Made by a program: the position numbers and the translations under genes
The notes under the pieces: model-generated
Databases searched by the model: none
What the model was told of the DNA's origin: nothing
What the model saw: only the letters and a program-made list of their open reading frames with translations
Assembly (NCBI GenBank): GCA_027579435.1
Contig: JANBPK010001041.1
Span: 1-64,000, forward strand
DNA length: 64,000 nt
Reading direction: 5' to 3'
Source: Candolleomyces eurysporus
Lineage: Eukaryota; Basidiomycota; Agaricomycetes; Agaricales; Psathyrellaceae
Part shown: piece after piece, positions 43,331 through 54,656 of the stretch
How the letters are laid out: every line of letters starts with the position of its first letter
Numbering within the stretch: the first letter of the stretch is position 1

Positions 43331-44148
43331 CCTCTTCAATATCCAGGGAAGACATTGTTCTGTTGGAGAAGAGGGCATTGCTGTTGGGGGGGTAGATGCT
43401 TTATGGGCTGGAAAAACTTCGACAGGCGCTTCACTGTCAAGCCGATCCACCTTTCCTATCGAGTGCTCAACCAGTGGTACATCGAGTGGGGATCCAGGGT
43501 GCCCCTGCGCTATGAGAAATTTTAGCTCAAAGTTCAAATCGGTGGCTCTTGCTCCCCCATTCTCTTTCGTCATCAAGGTTGAATCGTCACCTTGGCAGTC
43601 ACCTAGGAATTTTGATTTGATTTTGATTGAACTAAGTAGCCGCTTTCGAGAAGAGTTTGTTTCAATTTAAATTCGCCTCCGTTGATCTCGGTAATATCCT
43701 ACGGATTCGAACTACTCATAGCGTTTCCTCAGGATTGGATTTTATCTTGACTCTCCTTCATTTCTCCAGTGGCTTTGGATGCCGACTGTGCTTATTATTA
43801 TCAAATTTTAATAGAAGGAATGGTCTCACTTAGGCTCAAAAATTGGAGCGGAGACCGCAGTAATCAAACCCTGAGCAGGCCCTGCGTAGGACAAAGTTCC
43901 GGATATACTCCCCAGCGCGCTCATACATATATCATATCAGATTGTGACGTGAAACCTGTGCAATATAGTAACATTGTCCGCGGCCTTTGTATGCCGTAAT
44001 TGAGATCCAGGGAATCAAATAAATCGAAGCGGACCCTTCCCCTCTCCCAACTTTCATGTAGCAGCTCACACCGATATCTTGGAACTCTTCCCCAGCGGCT
44101 TGCCACTACTTTCAATTGGCTAGCGACTCAAAAAGCGAAGTCACAGGG
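43331..44148. other. intergenic stretch with repeat fragment
   Basis: No gene is seen. A segment at about 43461-43506 is similar, in inverted orientation, to 46277-46321. Confidence 0.4.
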
Positions 44149-45902
44149 ATGGAAGGGACAGACCCGGAAACCAGGATGGCACTGCTAGTGAAGACATACA
44201 ACGCCGCTCAATTTGTCCAGGTATTGACAACGTAGCAATCTCTTGTTTTTCATTATTCAACAGGATTGTTCATTTTATTTTTACCAGTACTTCGTAAGTA
44301 ATACAGCAGCGCCTTTAGCTCACAGCTCATCACGAATCATGCTCAGGGCGGTGTTGCGCAAGTCGCTGTTGTGAGTCAGTCTGATCTCTTCCAATGACTA
44401 TGACGTCTCAATGAGCACTCACAGATAGCCGACTATTTTCATACACTTCCGGATGAGGTGAGTGCACGTCTACGCTCATCTCTATAGGAATATGCACGAC
44501 TCTGAAGCAAATATTCGCTGCCCCAGGTTCGCTTAATGTGGCCGACTCCTCTAAGTGCACCCAAGGTATTATTTTTTGCCTTACGGTACCTTCTCCTGAT
44601 ACATCATGCACCTCTCGTATATTGTGAGCGATATATCTCCGCTTTCTTCGTATCTTACGTCTGGACCCCTTGCAGTCCAATTGCTTAATCGTCTCCCACC
44701 GGAAATTTGTCAAGCTACATTTTATTGGGGACTGTGTGAGTAACCGGTGGATATAATCAACAGCGAACGGAAAGGCTCAACTTCCATGACACGATCAGCT
44801 TCGTGTTTTATGGTGGTCATTATCGCAGAAGGCTAGTACAATTTACCAGTGTTTTGCTCTTTGATCATGTTCAAAATGGACGCACATTGTTTACAGCTAT
44901 CTTGTTCATCCGGGTTTACGCTTTCTCCGGAAGGAACCGCAAGCTTCGTGTCGTTCTTGTTATCCTATTCATCGTGAGTCTTTGCTTTAAAGTCTCAGAT
45001 TGAAAGCAGCCAAACTCCATCTAGGTTATCCATGGCGCGGGACTAAGTCTTCTTGTACTGTTTCTCAAGAGCGCAGAATGTAGCTCCGTCCTCTCTCTTC
45101 CTGTTCAAACTGCACTAATTCTTCTGCACGATTCACCTCGAATGTGACCTGCAGTTTCCGGAAACCCACCAACTCTCAAACTTCCATGTACACCGTTCGT
45201 AGCAACGCAAGAATTTCTGGGCGGTGTCTATGCTACCATTCTTCTCAGCCTTGTCCGTGAGTGACTTCAATCATACTCAAAAATTTGGTGTAGATGACTC
45301 TGCTGATGTCTTTGCAATAATCGTCGCTCCCTTTAGTTGTCATGTGTATCATGGCGTATCTCGCTTACCAAAAGTATCGACATTGCGAGTCGAAAAGTGA
45401 CTTGTTCACCATGTTTTACAGAGACGGGGNTTTTTTATTTTGTGTTAATGTCCGGTGGGTGGTCCTCCGTCTCGACCTTCTGTATGGTTAATCACACTAA
45501 TGTGCCGACTTCCAATCACTGGCAGTTTTCGCAACAGTAAATATTATCATCGCCACAAGTCCGGTAGATGGCCCATACAGACTTGTTCTTGGCCAGTGAG
45601 TTCCTCTTTCCGCTTCAGACAGGCAAAGATTCAAGTCTGTCTTCTGATACAATTCGATCTGTAGAGTCGAAATCAACCTTCACGGGATCCTCGCCACGCG
45701 AATGATTCTACATCTTCGCCGATGGGCTGAACGAGAGGTCTTCAGGCAATGGGGAGAGTCAGAATTGAGGATGGAATATTCAACTACCAACTACGATCCC
45801 GCGAAACGGAGAAGAGACCGTGATCTCGTAACGAGCCCCATGAGGTTTGAGAAACTCGAGAAATTAGTGACTTTCAGTGTACTAGAGACAATCACTCGAT
45901 AG
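44149..45902 (+). CDS. DUF6533-type seven-helix membrane protein, copy C
   Basis: Thirteen exons: 44149-44220, 44288-44293, 44347-44370, 44425-44457, 44527-44623, 44676-44735, 44799-44831, 44897-44973, 45025-45079, 45155-45256, 45337-45454, 45526-45595 and 45665-45902, giving 327 residues when the N at 45430 is ignored. The core motif is ADYFHTLPDEVRLMWPTPLS, followed by KVLFFALRYLLLIHH, ILFIRVYAFSGRNRKL and FYRDGVFYFVLMS. The cytoplasmic tail starts VEINLHGILATRMILHLRRW and is rich in charged residues. Intron 7 has an unusual GC donor (GCTAGT). Exon lengths match copies D and E almost exactly, and the 6-nt exon 2 encodes Tyr-Phe. Function is unknown. Confidence 0.78.
45430..45430. other. N before a T6 run inside copy C exon 11 (artefact)
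   Basis: Deleting the N gives RDGVFYFVLMS, identical in pattern to the other copies, and restores the total length to a multiple of three. Confidence 0.85.
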
Positions 45903-46014
45903 ATTATACACGCCGCCAAGTAGCATGTTGCATATCAGGCCGGTGGGGTTGGGCGTCCAATAAGATCACCGTTTCTCATGGCGCTGCATCTACATCTCAT
46001 TGACAGGGGGGCGG

Positions 46015-46083
46015 GCGTCGACCTTCACGGCGTTCTCTTTATGTGAATGCTTGCCTATCTTCGCCGCTGGGCTGAACCCGAGA
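46015..46083 (+). pseudogene. tail fragment of a DUF6533-type gene
   Basis: A short stretch matches the start of the last exon of the family (VDLHGVLF, then a stop, then MLAYLRRWAEPE against MILHLRRWAERE). No other exons are nearby. The rest of 45903-46682 shows no gene; the segment 46277-46321 is the partner of the inverted repeat fragment at 43461. Confidence 0.65.
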
Positions 46084-46682
46084 CACCCTCTTCCTTCTCA
46101 GGTCGGTCTACCAATTCTATCAACATCAAACTGCGGTCTGGAGCAGGGTTCGATCCAATCAAAGGAATTGGGTATAACTCGCTCTCAAACATAGCACCCT
46201 ATTGGATTGCGATTGAAACTTGGGAACCAAAGAAGAGGGAGCGCTGCCGATCCAAACTCATATATACCAATACCAAAGAGGCACCCTCGATCCACCACTT
46301 GATGTACCATTGGTCGAACCCCTGGAGTTACTGCGCACTGGCAGTTCTGTAATGAAGAATCAGGGAGCGTAATAGATGCGTAGGACAACGTGCCGGGTAG
46401 AATTCTTCCGATTCCGGCTTGATCGTGATCTGGAGCTATGGGAGAAGCAGCTATTGAGGGGCGTGTATCCAATGGCTATGTTCGCCGTCTCATCGTCTTT
46501 GACTTCCGTAATTGCGCAGGACCTCATATAAATTGAAGACTGGGCCACAGGAGCGAGCGCAGTCTCCGCCCACTTTGACTCAGAAGCTTGATACCTATAC
46601 CTTGACATTCCTCTTCAGCAGCCTGCCCCTGTAGCTACGTGACCTTAATTTGACGGGCGACCGCAAAAGTGACGCCACAGGT

Positions 46683-48391
46683 ATGACGGAGACACAGATC
46701 GACGTCCAGACAATGGCATACCTAGTGAAGCATCGCAACGCCGGAATTATTGTGCAGGTATAAAGAGCACAGCTCCCTCTTCTTCGTTCTACCGCATCGT
46801 TCATTTCCTCTCTCTATCAGTACTTTGTAAGTAATACAGCAATGACTTGAAGTCGCTGCTTACTACGAATCATGTTCAGAGCGCTGCTGCGCACGTCTCT
46901 ATCGTGAGTCAGCTGATGTTCTGGTTACCACAGTTCCTCAGGTGAGCCCTTACTCGCAGGTAGCCGACTATATCCATACACTTCCGGATGAGGTGAGTGC
47001 CAGTGTTTCCTGCAGACTTCCGCACGACATAGATATTTGTTGCCCTCAGGTTCGCTTAATGTGGCCAACTCCTCTGAGTGTGCCAAAGGTGCTATTTTTT
47101 GTCTTACGGTACTATCTCCTGGTACATCGTGCACCACTCATATTTCGTGAGTGATATACCTCTGCTTTATTTTATTTCTATGCCTGAAAATTTTATAGTT
47201 GGGTTACCTTACAATTTCACTCCGGAAGTTTGTGAAGCTGCGTATTATTGGGGATTGTGTGAGTACCACTTTACAACTCAACCAATTTGACAACTAACAT
47301 CCTGGCCTCATGACGGGCTCCATGACATGGTCAGTTTCGTGCTTTTTTGTGGTTATCATTGCCGAGGGTTAGTACCACATTTCTCTCCCTTACCGATGCA
47401 CAAAGAAAGATAAAACCTACTTACAGCTATCTTGTTCATTCGTGTTTACGCTTTCTCTGGAAGAAATCAAAAACTTTGCATCGTCCTTTGCGTTCTATTC
47501 ATCGTGAGTCTTCCGCTTGATTTTTTAGGTCACGAGGAGCTGAGCTCCACCCAGGTTATCCATGGCGCAGGATTAGGTCTTCTAATACTGTTTCTTAAGA
47601 GCGCAAAATGTAAACCCGTTGTCTCCCTTTTTGTTCAAACCCCACTAACTCGTCCGCGTGTTTCACCTGAAATGTGAATGGCAGTTGCCCAAAACCCACT
47701 GCCAAGCCTCAAGATTCCATGTACACTGATTGAGGCGACACAAGGTTTTCTGGGCAGTGTGTACGCTACTTTTCTTCTCAGCCTTGTCAGTGAGTAACTT
47801 TAATGCCATCTTACTACTAGTAAAATTGGTCTAGATGCCTCTGCTGACGTCTTTACAATATCTCTGACTTTAGTTGTCATGGCTATTATGGCGTATCTCG
47901 CGTACCGAAAACATCGGCATTCGAGAAGTGACTTGTTCACCGTGTTTTATAGAGACGGGGTGTTCTACTTTGTGTTGCTGTCAAGTACGTATACGTGATT
48001 CTCCGTTTCGACCTTCCATATGTTGAATCACGCTAATGTACCCTTCACTGGCAGTTTTCGCAGCAGTCAATATCGTCATTACATTCAGTCCGTTGGAAGG
48101 CCCACATAGAGTTGTTCTTGGCATGTAAGTATCTCTTTCCGCCTCATACAGGCAAGGATTGTCTTTTGATCTAATTCAATTCATAGAGTCGAAAGTGACC
48201 TTCACGGCGTCCTCGCCACGCGGATGATCCTCCATCTTCGTCGATGGGCTGAACAAGAGGTCAATAGACAACGGGGAGAGCCTGAAGATGGGATAGGATA
48301 CTCAACCACCAACTACCATCCTGCGAAATGGAGAAGATACCGTAATCTTGTTACAGACTCCATGAGGTTTGCGAAACCCAACACACCCTAG
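46683..48391 (+). CDS. DUF6533-type seven-helix membrane protein, copy D
   Basis: Thirteen exons: 46683-46757, 46821-46826, 46880-46903, 46960-46992, 47050-47146, 47199-47258, 47335-47367, 47427-47503, 47555-47609, 47685-47789, 47874-47984, 48055-48124 and 48187-48391, giving 316 residues. The core is VADYIHTLPDEVRLMWPTPL, then KVLFFVLRYYLLVHR, ILFIRVYAFSGRNQKL, GLLILFLKSAK and FYRDGVFYFVLLS. The tail begins DLHGVLATRMILHLRRWAEQ and is shorter than in copies C and E because of an earlier stop. Phases and exon lengths agree with the other copies. The protein is predicted to cross the membrane seven times, and nothing in the sequence points to a ligand or partner. Confidence 0.8.
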
Positions 48392-49526
48392 CAACTTTCA
48401 GCGTATAGTAGATGAAGTATAAATCATGTCTCAATGAGACGATTGAATCTACCAAATCCACAGGATTAGTCCAAGATGCAAAAGGGATCGCGAGGAAAGT
48501 TGTCACACAGCACGAAGTGAGAGGTGTGATCGACCCTTCACCACTGGAAATCTCCCAGGTTCTATGGATATTTACACAGACACGAGTATCACTGACATCC
48601 TCTCAATGGTCTCTAAGCTTCTTGTAGCTTTCTTGCGCGATGAAACTGTTATACGCACCGTCAGGCTCTCAAGATTCGTGGAGGTTCGAACTTGATGTGG
48701 AACGGACCTATGGGCAGTGGGCGATGCTGCGCACGGCAGTACTGGTCACCCGAGGCATGTTAACTAAGTCGACATATATTTGTCCTAATGGATAAACGTA
48801 AAATTGAATGAACATCTCCTACGACTAAGAGTACTGTTTTGAACTGTAGGAAGGCAATCGTAATGCGTAACACCACCCTTTTGGATTGCCTATTAGCTGA
48901 AATGTAAACCAATCTCAGTTAATTGCACCTAGATTTTGAATTTCGGGGCTCTCGACTCGTCCGGGTGCCCAATTAGTAAGCATGCCCGAGGCTCGGGTTG
49001 CCTATTTCCTCACCGAAGCACTTCGTAACGCCACAAAATTGGTTGCCTCCTCCAGTACAGTACCGCACCGCCGAGGTTCTCGGAACCTTCAATTCCTAAA
49101 TCACCTCGAAAAATCTAGCCGCGTTGATCGTTCACGCCACAAATGCCGTGTAACCGGACGCCTCGGAACCAGCAAGGCAAAGCGGCTGGCCTGCCTAAAC
49201 TTGGGATGATCACCGACCTCAATAGAGGGTAGTGCCGACAGCAGGGTAGCAGTACTCCGGATACACCTTCCAATTATCCGTATTACCGCACGGACAATCT
49301 CCGTCTCTCTAACGCAGTCATGAAATCTCCAGCTTTCCAATGCTGTCATGAAATCCTTCCCCGCTGGAGAACTTATATATAGATGAACATCGACTCTTAA
49401 TCCCTGGTAAGGGTCGTAGAGTCCTTCTCTTGACTGCAGAAATCCGTCCCGCTATACTCTGCTCCTGTTCCACCTTATTTCTCCAAACAGCGGTCGGCTG
49501 GTGACCACAAGGCCGAAGATACAGTG
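48392..49526. other. intergenic stretch
   Basis: No gene is supported. It separates copies D and E. Confidence 0.4.
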
Positions 49527-51254
49527 ATGACAGAGACGTTGATAGACCCAGAGATTCTAGTGAAGACATACGACGTCGCGAGATTCGTTCAGGTATCGAA
49601 AGCACGACCCTTTCTTTCTTCGATCCCATCGCTCATCCCATCCAAATTCCTTTATATTTACTAGTACTTTGTGAGTTGTGCAGCCACGATGATATCGCCT
49701 CAACACTCACGACGAATCACGTCCAGGGCACCGCTGCGCATGTTGCTGTAGTGAGTCCGCATGGAACTTCAGGAATAGGACATTCCCTCACCGAGCCCTT
49801 CCTTCGCAATTAATAGATTGCCGATTACTTTCATACACTTCCAGATGAGGTGAGTGCGACTCCGGTTATTCGTGAAGCTGGAGCCCGCGAGCTATAGCTC
49901 TTTATCACCTCCAGATTCGCCTAATGTGGCCGGCTCCTCTCAGTGGACCAAAAGTGTTATTCTTTGTCTTACGGTATTATCTTCTAATACATCGTGCGCC
50001 TCTCATATTTCGTGAGTGAAATCTGCCAAGCTTTCTTCCATTCTATGTCTAACTTTCCCGTCGCAGTGGAAATGCCTAATCATTTTCCACCGGAAATTTG
50101 TACAGTTGCAGCGCACTTGGCATTGTGTGAGTAATGCTACTGCTGGAATATACGCTTAGCAGCTAATTAGAAACCTTCATGGTGTAACCGCTGCTAGATT
50201 CGTGTTTCTTTGTGGCCCTGCTTGCGGAGGGTTAGTCCCATATTTCTAGACTCTGCTTGCGCGAAATAAACGAGCACGACAACTTTTTAAGCTATCTTAT
50301 TTTTCCGGGTTTACGCGTTCTCTGGAAGAAATCGGACGCTTGGTGTCGTTCTTATCATTCTATTCGTTGTAGGTCTCTCCCCTCAAACGTGTTTCGGGTA
50401 GTATCGCAAAGAGCTTACCTACATCCAGATTATCCACAGCACAGGACTAGGACTTCTCATACTGTATGTCAAGAGCATGAAATGTAAGCCTATCCTTGTT
50501 CTTTATCATGGCAATGCGAACAACTCAAAACTCCAATTACCGCAGTTATCCAGAACCCACCAAGTCTGTACATTCCGTGTACAGCGGTTTTTCTTAAGGG
50601 GAGATTGTTGAGTGGCGTGTTTGCAGCCGTTCTTCTCAGCTTGGTCCGTGAGTGCCTTCAATCTCTCGTTAAAACCTCGGTGTTGTCTTAAGTTTGCGAG
50701 GGACCTTCGCAGTTGTTATGAGTGTCATGGCGTACCTCGCGTACCAGAAGCATAGGTATTCCAGGAGCGGCTTGTTCACTGTTTTCTGTAGAGATGGGGT
50801 ATTTTACTTTGTTGTACTAGCCAGTACGGAATTACCCCTTTCAACTCCGTTAACGAACACTAATCCAACATTTCCCCGCAGTTTTCGCAGCTGCAAACAT
50901 CGTCGTTTCTTCAGGTTCAACGGTTGAACCCCCTTACACTCTCATTCTTGGACAGTGAGTACATACCTGTTTCCACGTCAGACGATCAAGATCATGTCTT
51001 CTGACTTCAGTCGTAGAGTCGACGTCGACCTCCACGGCATCCTCGCCACGCGAATGATCCTCCACCTTCGTCGATGGGTTGAAAAAGAAGCCTTCATACA
51101 ATGGGGAGAGTCAGAATTGGGAATGGTACACTCGCCTACCGATTACCATTCAGCGAAACGGAGAAGAGACCGTGGCTTTATTACGAGCCCCATAAGGTTC
51201 GAGCAACCGCAGAATCCAGAGGCGTTCAGCGTACAGGAGACAATAAATAGATAG
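49527..51254 (+). CDS. DUF6533-type seven-helix membrane protein, copy E
   Basis: Thirteen exons: 49527-49592, 49665-49670, 49727-49750, 49817-49849, 49915-50011, 50067-50126, 50198-50230, 50292-50368, 50429-50483, 50546-50647, 50713-50823, 50882-50954 and 51017-51254, giving 324 residues. The core is ADYFHTLPDEIRLMWPAPLS, then KVLFFVLRYYLLIHR, ILFFRVYAFSGRNRTL and FCRDGVFYFVVLAS. The tail starts VDVDLHGILATRMILHLRRW. Exon 2 is again 6 nt (Tyr-Phe). Exon 12 is one codon longer than in C and D. The C-terminal tail is closest to that of copy C, which suggests C and E share the fuller ancestral tail. Function is unknown. Confidence 0.8.
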
Positions 51255-51511
51255 GTAGCGATTATACATGACTCTATGTAACATACCAGTGATCAGCACA
51301 GAATTCGAAAGGAATCTTAATGGAATCTATATGGTATCAGTACACAGGACGAGGGACCAGCCCTCCTCTCTAGGGTATATATATAGCTCTATGATCTAAC
51401 GTCAGTTCGGAGCAAACCACACGAAAGCTCCCACTTGATCGGGGTCCTCAGAATGTTCTCACAGCGTTATCCGCCGGTGAAGGGGTTGCGAGCCGATGCG
51501 TCCCCACATCG

Positions 51512-53119
51512 TCAGGCGCTCGATATTAGGATACATTGAGCACTCGAGTCTGGAGCAGACCCGTCAACGCTGTCCAGCCCATATTCGTTCATATCCGCCG
51601 CCGTCAACAACTTCAACAAAGGATAGTCTTCAACGTGCGTTGCAAAGGACGACAAGACATCATCCCAGTCTTCCTTGGAAAGGTGCCGTAGGACAAGCGA
51701 CGAGAGTGAGGGGAAGGAGAATAATCGAATGAAAAGAACGAGGTCTGCGGTTGATGGTCTATGGTCCTGGATGAGGTCGATTTGGAGGGTGCGAAGGGAG
51801 GGGGAGGAAATGAGAGGAAATGCGAATTCCACACCACTGGCTTCTAAGAGGATACTATCTCTGATAATGTCCAAATCAGCGAGCGCCGTATGGGGATTGA
51901 ACTCGGAGACGACGAGCTTCTGGAGGGATCCCATGCTTCTGAACACCTGCCTCAACGATGAATAGTTGGTCCAAGTTGGTCGGACCAACTCCAACGTACT
52001 CAAGGTCTCGAGCTGTTGCGGTGCGAGACAGCGTAACGCCATCGAAATAGCGGCGTAGGATACGGCCATGGATGGGACAGGTGATGAGGTGTACCGTACG
52101 ATGTCCTTCGAATCGATGAACCCAAGTCCCGAACCCTCATGAACCACAAGGGATTGTAGATTCGGGAACTCGAAGGTGCGTATGAGCTCCACGACGTCTC
52201 CTGTCAGCCACTCCGACGTGAACACCGTAAAACTCCGCAACGCTGGTAGATGGATAGGCGCTTGACCTGGCTCGCGGTGAACGTCCTGCAAAATCAAGCC
52301 TGGCTTGACATGGAAGACCATCTCCTCCAATGTTTCCGAGCCAGACAGCAGTTCCTCTAGCGTGGAGAACCCGGGCCATGTACCATACCCCCGGACTTCG
52401 AGTTTGGTAAGATTTCTAAGGGGCATGTTCAGCCTATCCAAGCTGATGTTGCGGAGCAGGAGATGCGAAAGGCTTGGGAGAAGGCCGCCGAACGCGTGGT
52501 AGTCAAGGACGCGTCGCCGTTGGGATGAGAAATGTGAGAGGGAGACGGTGGTAAGAATAGGCGCCGAAACATCCACCAGGTAGGAAAAGATGTCGGCGTT
52601 GGGGGTGGTAATGGAAAGGTGACGCCACCGATGACTGAGGGGAAGGAATAAATCCATGAGACGTTGTGAGAGAGATTCGGGCCAGAAACAGCTGAAGTGG
52701 AGGTCTAGGGGGTATCCCTTGGATAGGTGGAGGTATCTGGGGAGGTGGTCCAGGTATTCATGGACGTTACCCTGTGTCAAGTGATACTTGCTCCAAAGCG
52801 ACGGTGTAGTGAGGGTGATTTGGCGGAAGCGGGAAGAGGTGTGTGATAGCGCCAACCTTAACTCATCGTAAGGTAGGTCCTCTGAAAAGTACGCGAACTC
52901 TACGATGTGGGCAAGGATTTCGTTTGGGAGCTCGTCTATGGGCGCGAAGGAACCGGGCCTATTGAATAATACGCCCTCTTCGGTGTCGCGATCTCTCGAC
53001 AAGAGAGTCTTGGCATGGGATTTGATACCAAAGTAATCGTGGTATTTGTTCGAGGTACCGCAGGCACTGATGAAAGAGAGTCGCAATAATGTCAATTGCA
53101 AATTCCAATTTTCAGACAT
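51512..53119 (-). CDS. F-box domain protein
   Basis: A single exon encodes 535 residues. The F-box is at about residues 62-110 (IDELPNEILAHIVEFAYFSE, then LALSHTSSRFRQITLTTPSLW). This is the agaricomycete F-box-like form, with a Trp at the end of the domain. The rest shows leucine-rich repeats such as PSLSHLLLRNISLDRLNMPL and NLTKLEVRGYGTW. The ATG at 53119 is the first in frame; about 60 residues precede the F-box. It lies tail-to-tail with the seven-helix cluster. It probably serves as an SCF ligase receptor, with unknown target. Confidence 0.78.
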   Translation of the reverse strand: MSENWNLQLTLLRLSFISACGTSNKYHDYFGIKSHAKTLLSRDRDTEEGVLFNRPGSFAPIDELPNEILAHIVEFAYFSEDLPYDELRLALSHTSSRFRQITLTTPSLWSKYHLTQGNVHEYLDHLPRYLHLSKGYPLDLHFSCFWPESLSQRLMDLFLPLSHRWRHLSITTPNADIFSYLVDVSAPILTTVSLSHFSSQRRRVLDYHAFGGLLPSLSHLLLRNISLDRLNMPLRNLTKLEVRGYGTWPGFSTLEELLSGSETLEEMVFHVKPGLILQDVHREPGQAPIHLPALRSFTVFTSEWLTGDVVELIRTFEFPNLQSLVVHEGSGLGFIDSKDIVRYTSSPVPSMAVSYAAISMALRCLAPQQLETLSTLELVRPTWTNYSSLRQVFRSMGSLQKLVVSEFNPHTALADLDIIRDSILLEASGVEFAFPLISSPSLRTLQIDLIQDHRPSTADLVLFIRLFSFPSLSSLVLRHLSKEDWDDVLSSFATHVEDYPLLKLLTAADMNEYGLDSVDGSAPDSSAQCILISSA

Positions 53120-54656
53120 GCGGAGGTGTGATTAGCCACGTGGCGACGATCATTGGAAAGCGTAAACTGACCTGGGAGTATACAGGCCCTGCAGCTGATC
53201 CAGCGAAAAAGGAGTTGTTACAGGTGAGATCTGATCCTTCATAATGCACAATGCCGCAGCAGAAAGGGATGTGGTGGACTCGAGGTAAACAGCAGAAATT
53301 CAGCGAGTCGCAACCCGGGCTTTTGATGAACATGAATTTGATCTGGGGATGTGGCTGTGTTGACGGATCAAAGCTCGGAGGCTCATGTATTGGCTCCGCA
53401 ATAGTTCCGGTAGAGGCAAATCGAATCCGTACCAATGAAGTTGCATGGAGTTGAAATAAAAAAAAATATTCCGATCAGATTTGCGTACTACAAGCGGAAA
53501 ATAAAGTTCTGGAGGCTCGGAGCCTAGTACCAACGGGTCTACGGGGTGTAGGGTTTACTTCACCCACAAACCTGTTCATTCCAAACTCTCACCGCTCTCA
53601 TATGTAGGCGCGTTTCTCACAACCTTTCAGGGCTTCAGATGAAGATGAGCCCGGTGCTGATGAATTATGACGGCCGCCCTCGGGCCCAGTTGCCTCATCT
53701 TGCAGGCCCGATTAGGAAATACCAAGGACGATCGATGACGATGTCTGGTCTTCCTCCACCATTCGATGCAATTTTACCCAGGTTCGCAAGTTCAGTGAGG
53801 TTTGCGACCCTTCATTCGACCTAACTGTGCCCCACGACCTCATCGCGTCTTTGATATAGAAATTTTCAAATGGAACTCCAGGAGCGTAATCACGAGAACG
53901 GCGAACGGTGTTCCTACTCCTGACAGCCATGAGGCCCCAGGTACCAGGGCGAGCCAGGCTGAGATTTCCTTCCCGGTGTGACCCGTTGGTAACCGTCGCC
54001 AGTGCTTGTCACTGGAAACGTGGCCCTTGGCGGGAACCTGACGGAGGAGCTCGGGCAAGCAACGGGCAAGGCTTCGCAACACCCAAGCAGGCAGAAAATG
54101 GGAACTTGGCAAGATCAATAACGTTGAAGCTTGATACCCGTCTCGAGGTACTTCGGTTCGGGTACTACATGACCAAATCCTCGAAAGATTTGAGGGGGTA
54201 CGTGACTTCAAGTTTCTCCAAAAAGAGCTTCCTCAATATTTATGCACCGACTTGACCCGTGCTCAACACGGTGCTTGGCTCTCCCCATTTGCTGGCAAGT
54301 TTTGCAGCGGTCCTTGGAAACCCAGATCGCAAAATAGAATGGGGAAAAATTGGTGGCGGATTGTCTCGCGTAGAGGCGTAGACTCTAGCCCGAGTCTGGA
54401 GCCTCCTCGACGTTCGATCTGATCGAGTCACCGTGCCTCTTCCTGCTTGGAAAGCAACGGCTACCAAGGGTGTGAAAATATGTTTCAATCCACACCTTCC
54501 ACGTCTGCGGACCCACTTAATAGATTTTCCTTTGACACTGCCCACTCACGGACGCCGTCAGACCCTAACAAGTCGTCCTCGTGCTACAAAACCCCGTCCG
54601 TCCCGTCTTCACCCCCAAGCACTTTCCCCCTTCTCTCCCCGTAGCCCCGTGACATC
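53120..54656. other. intergenic stretch
   Basis: No gene is firmly supported. A minus-strand ORF at 53112-53435 of about 107 codons has no recognisable domain. The region probably carries promoters for the divergent F-box and protoglobin genes. Confidence 0.4.

Noticed and set aside
53112..53435. Minus-strand ORF of 107 codons upstream of the F-box gene at 51512
   Set aside because: No domain, odd composition and no good splice link to the F-box gene, whose own ATG fits.
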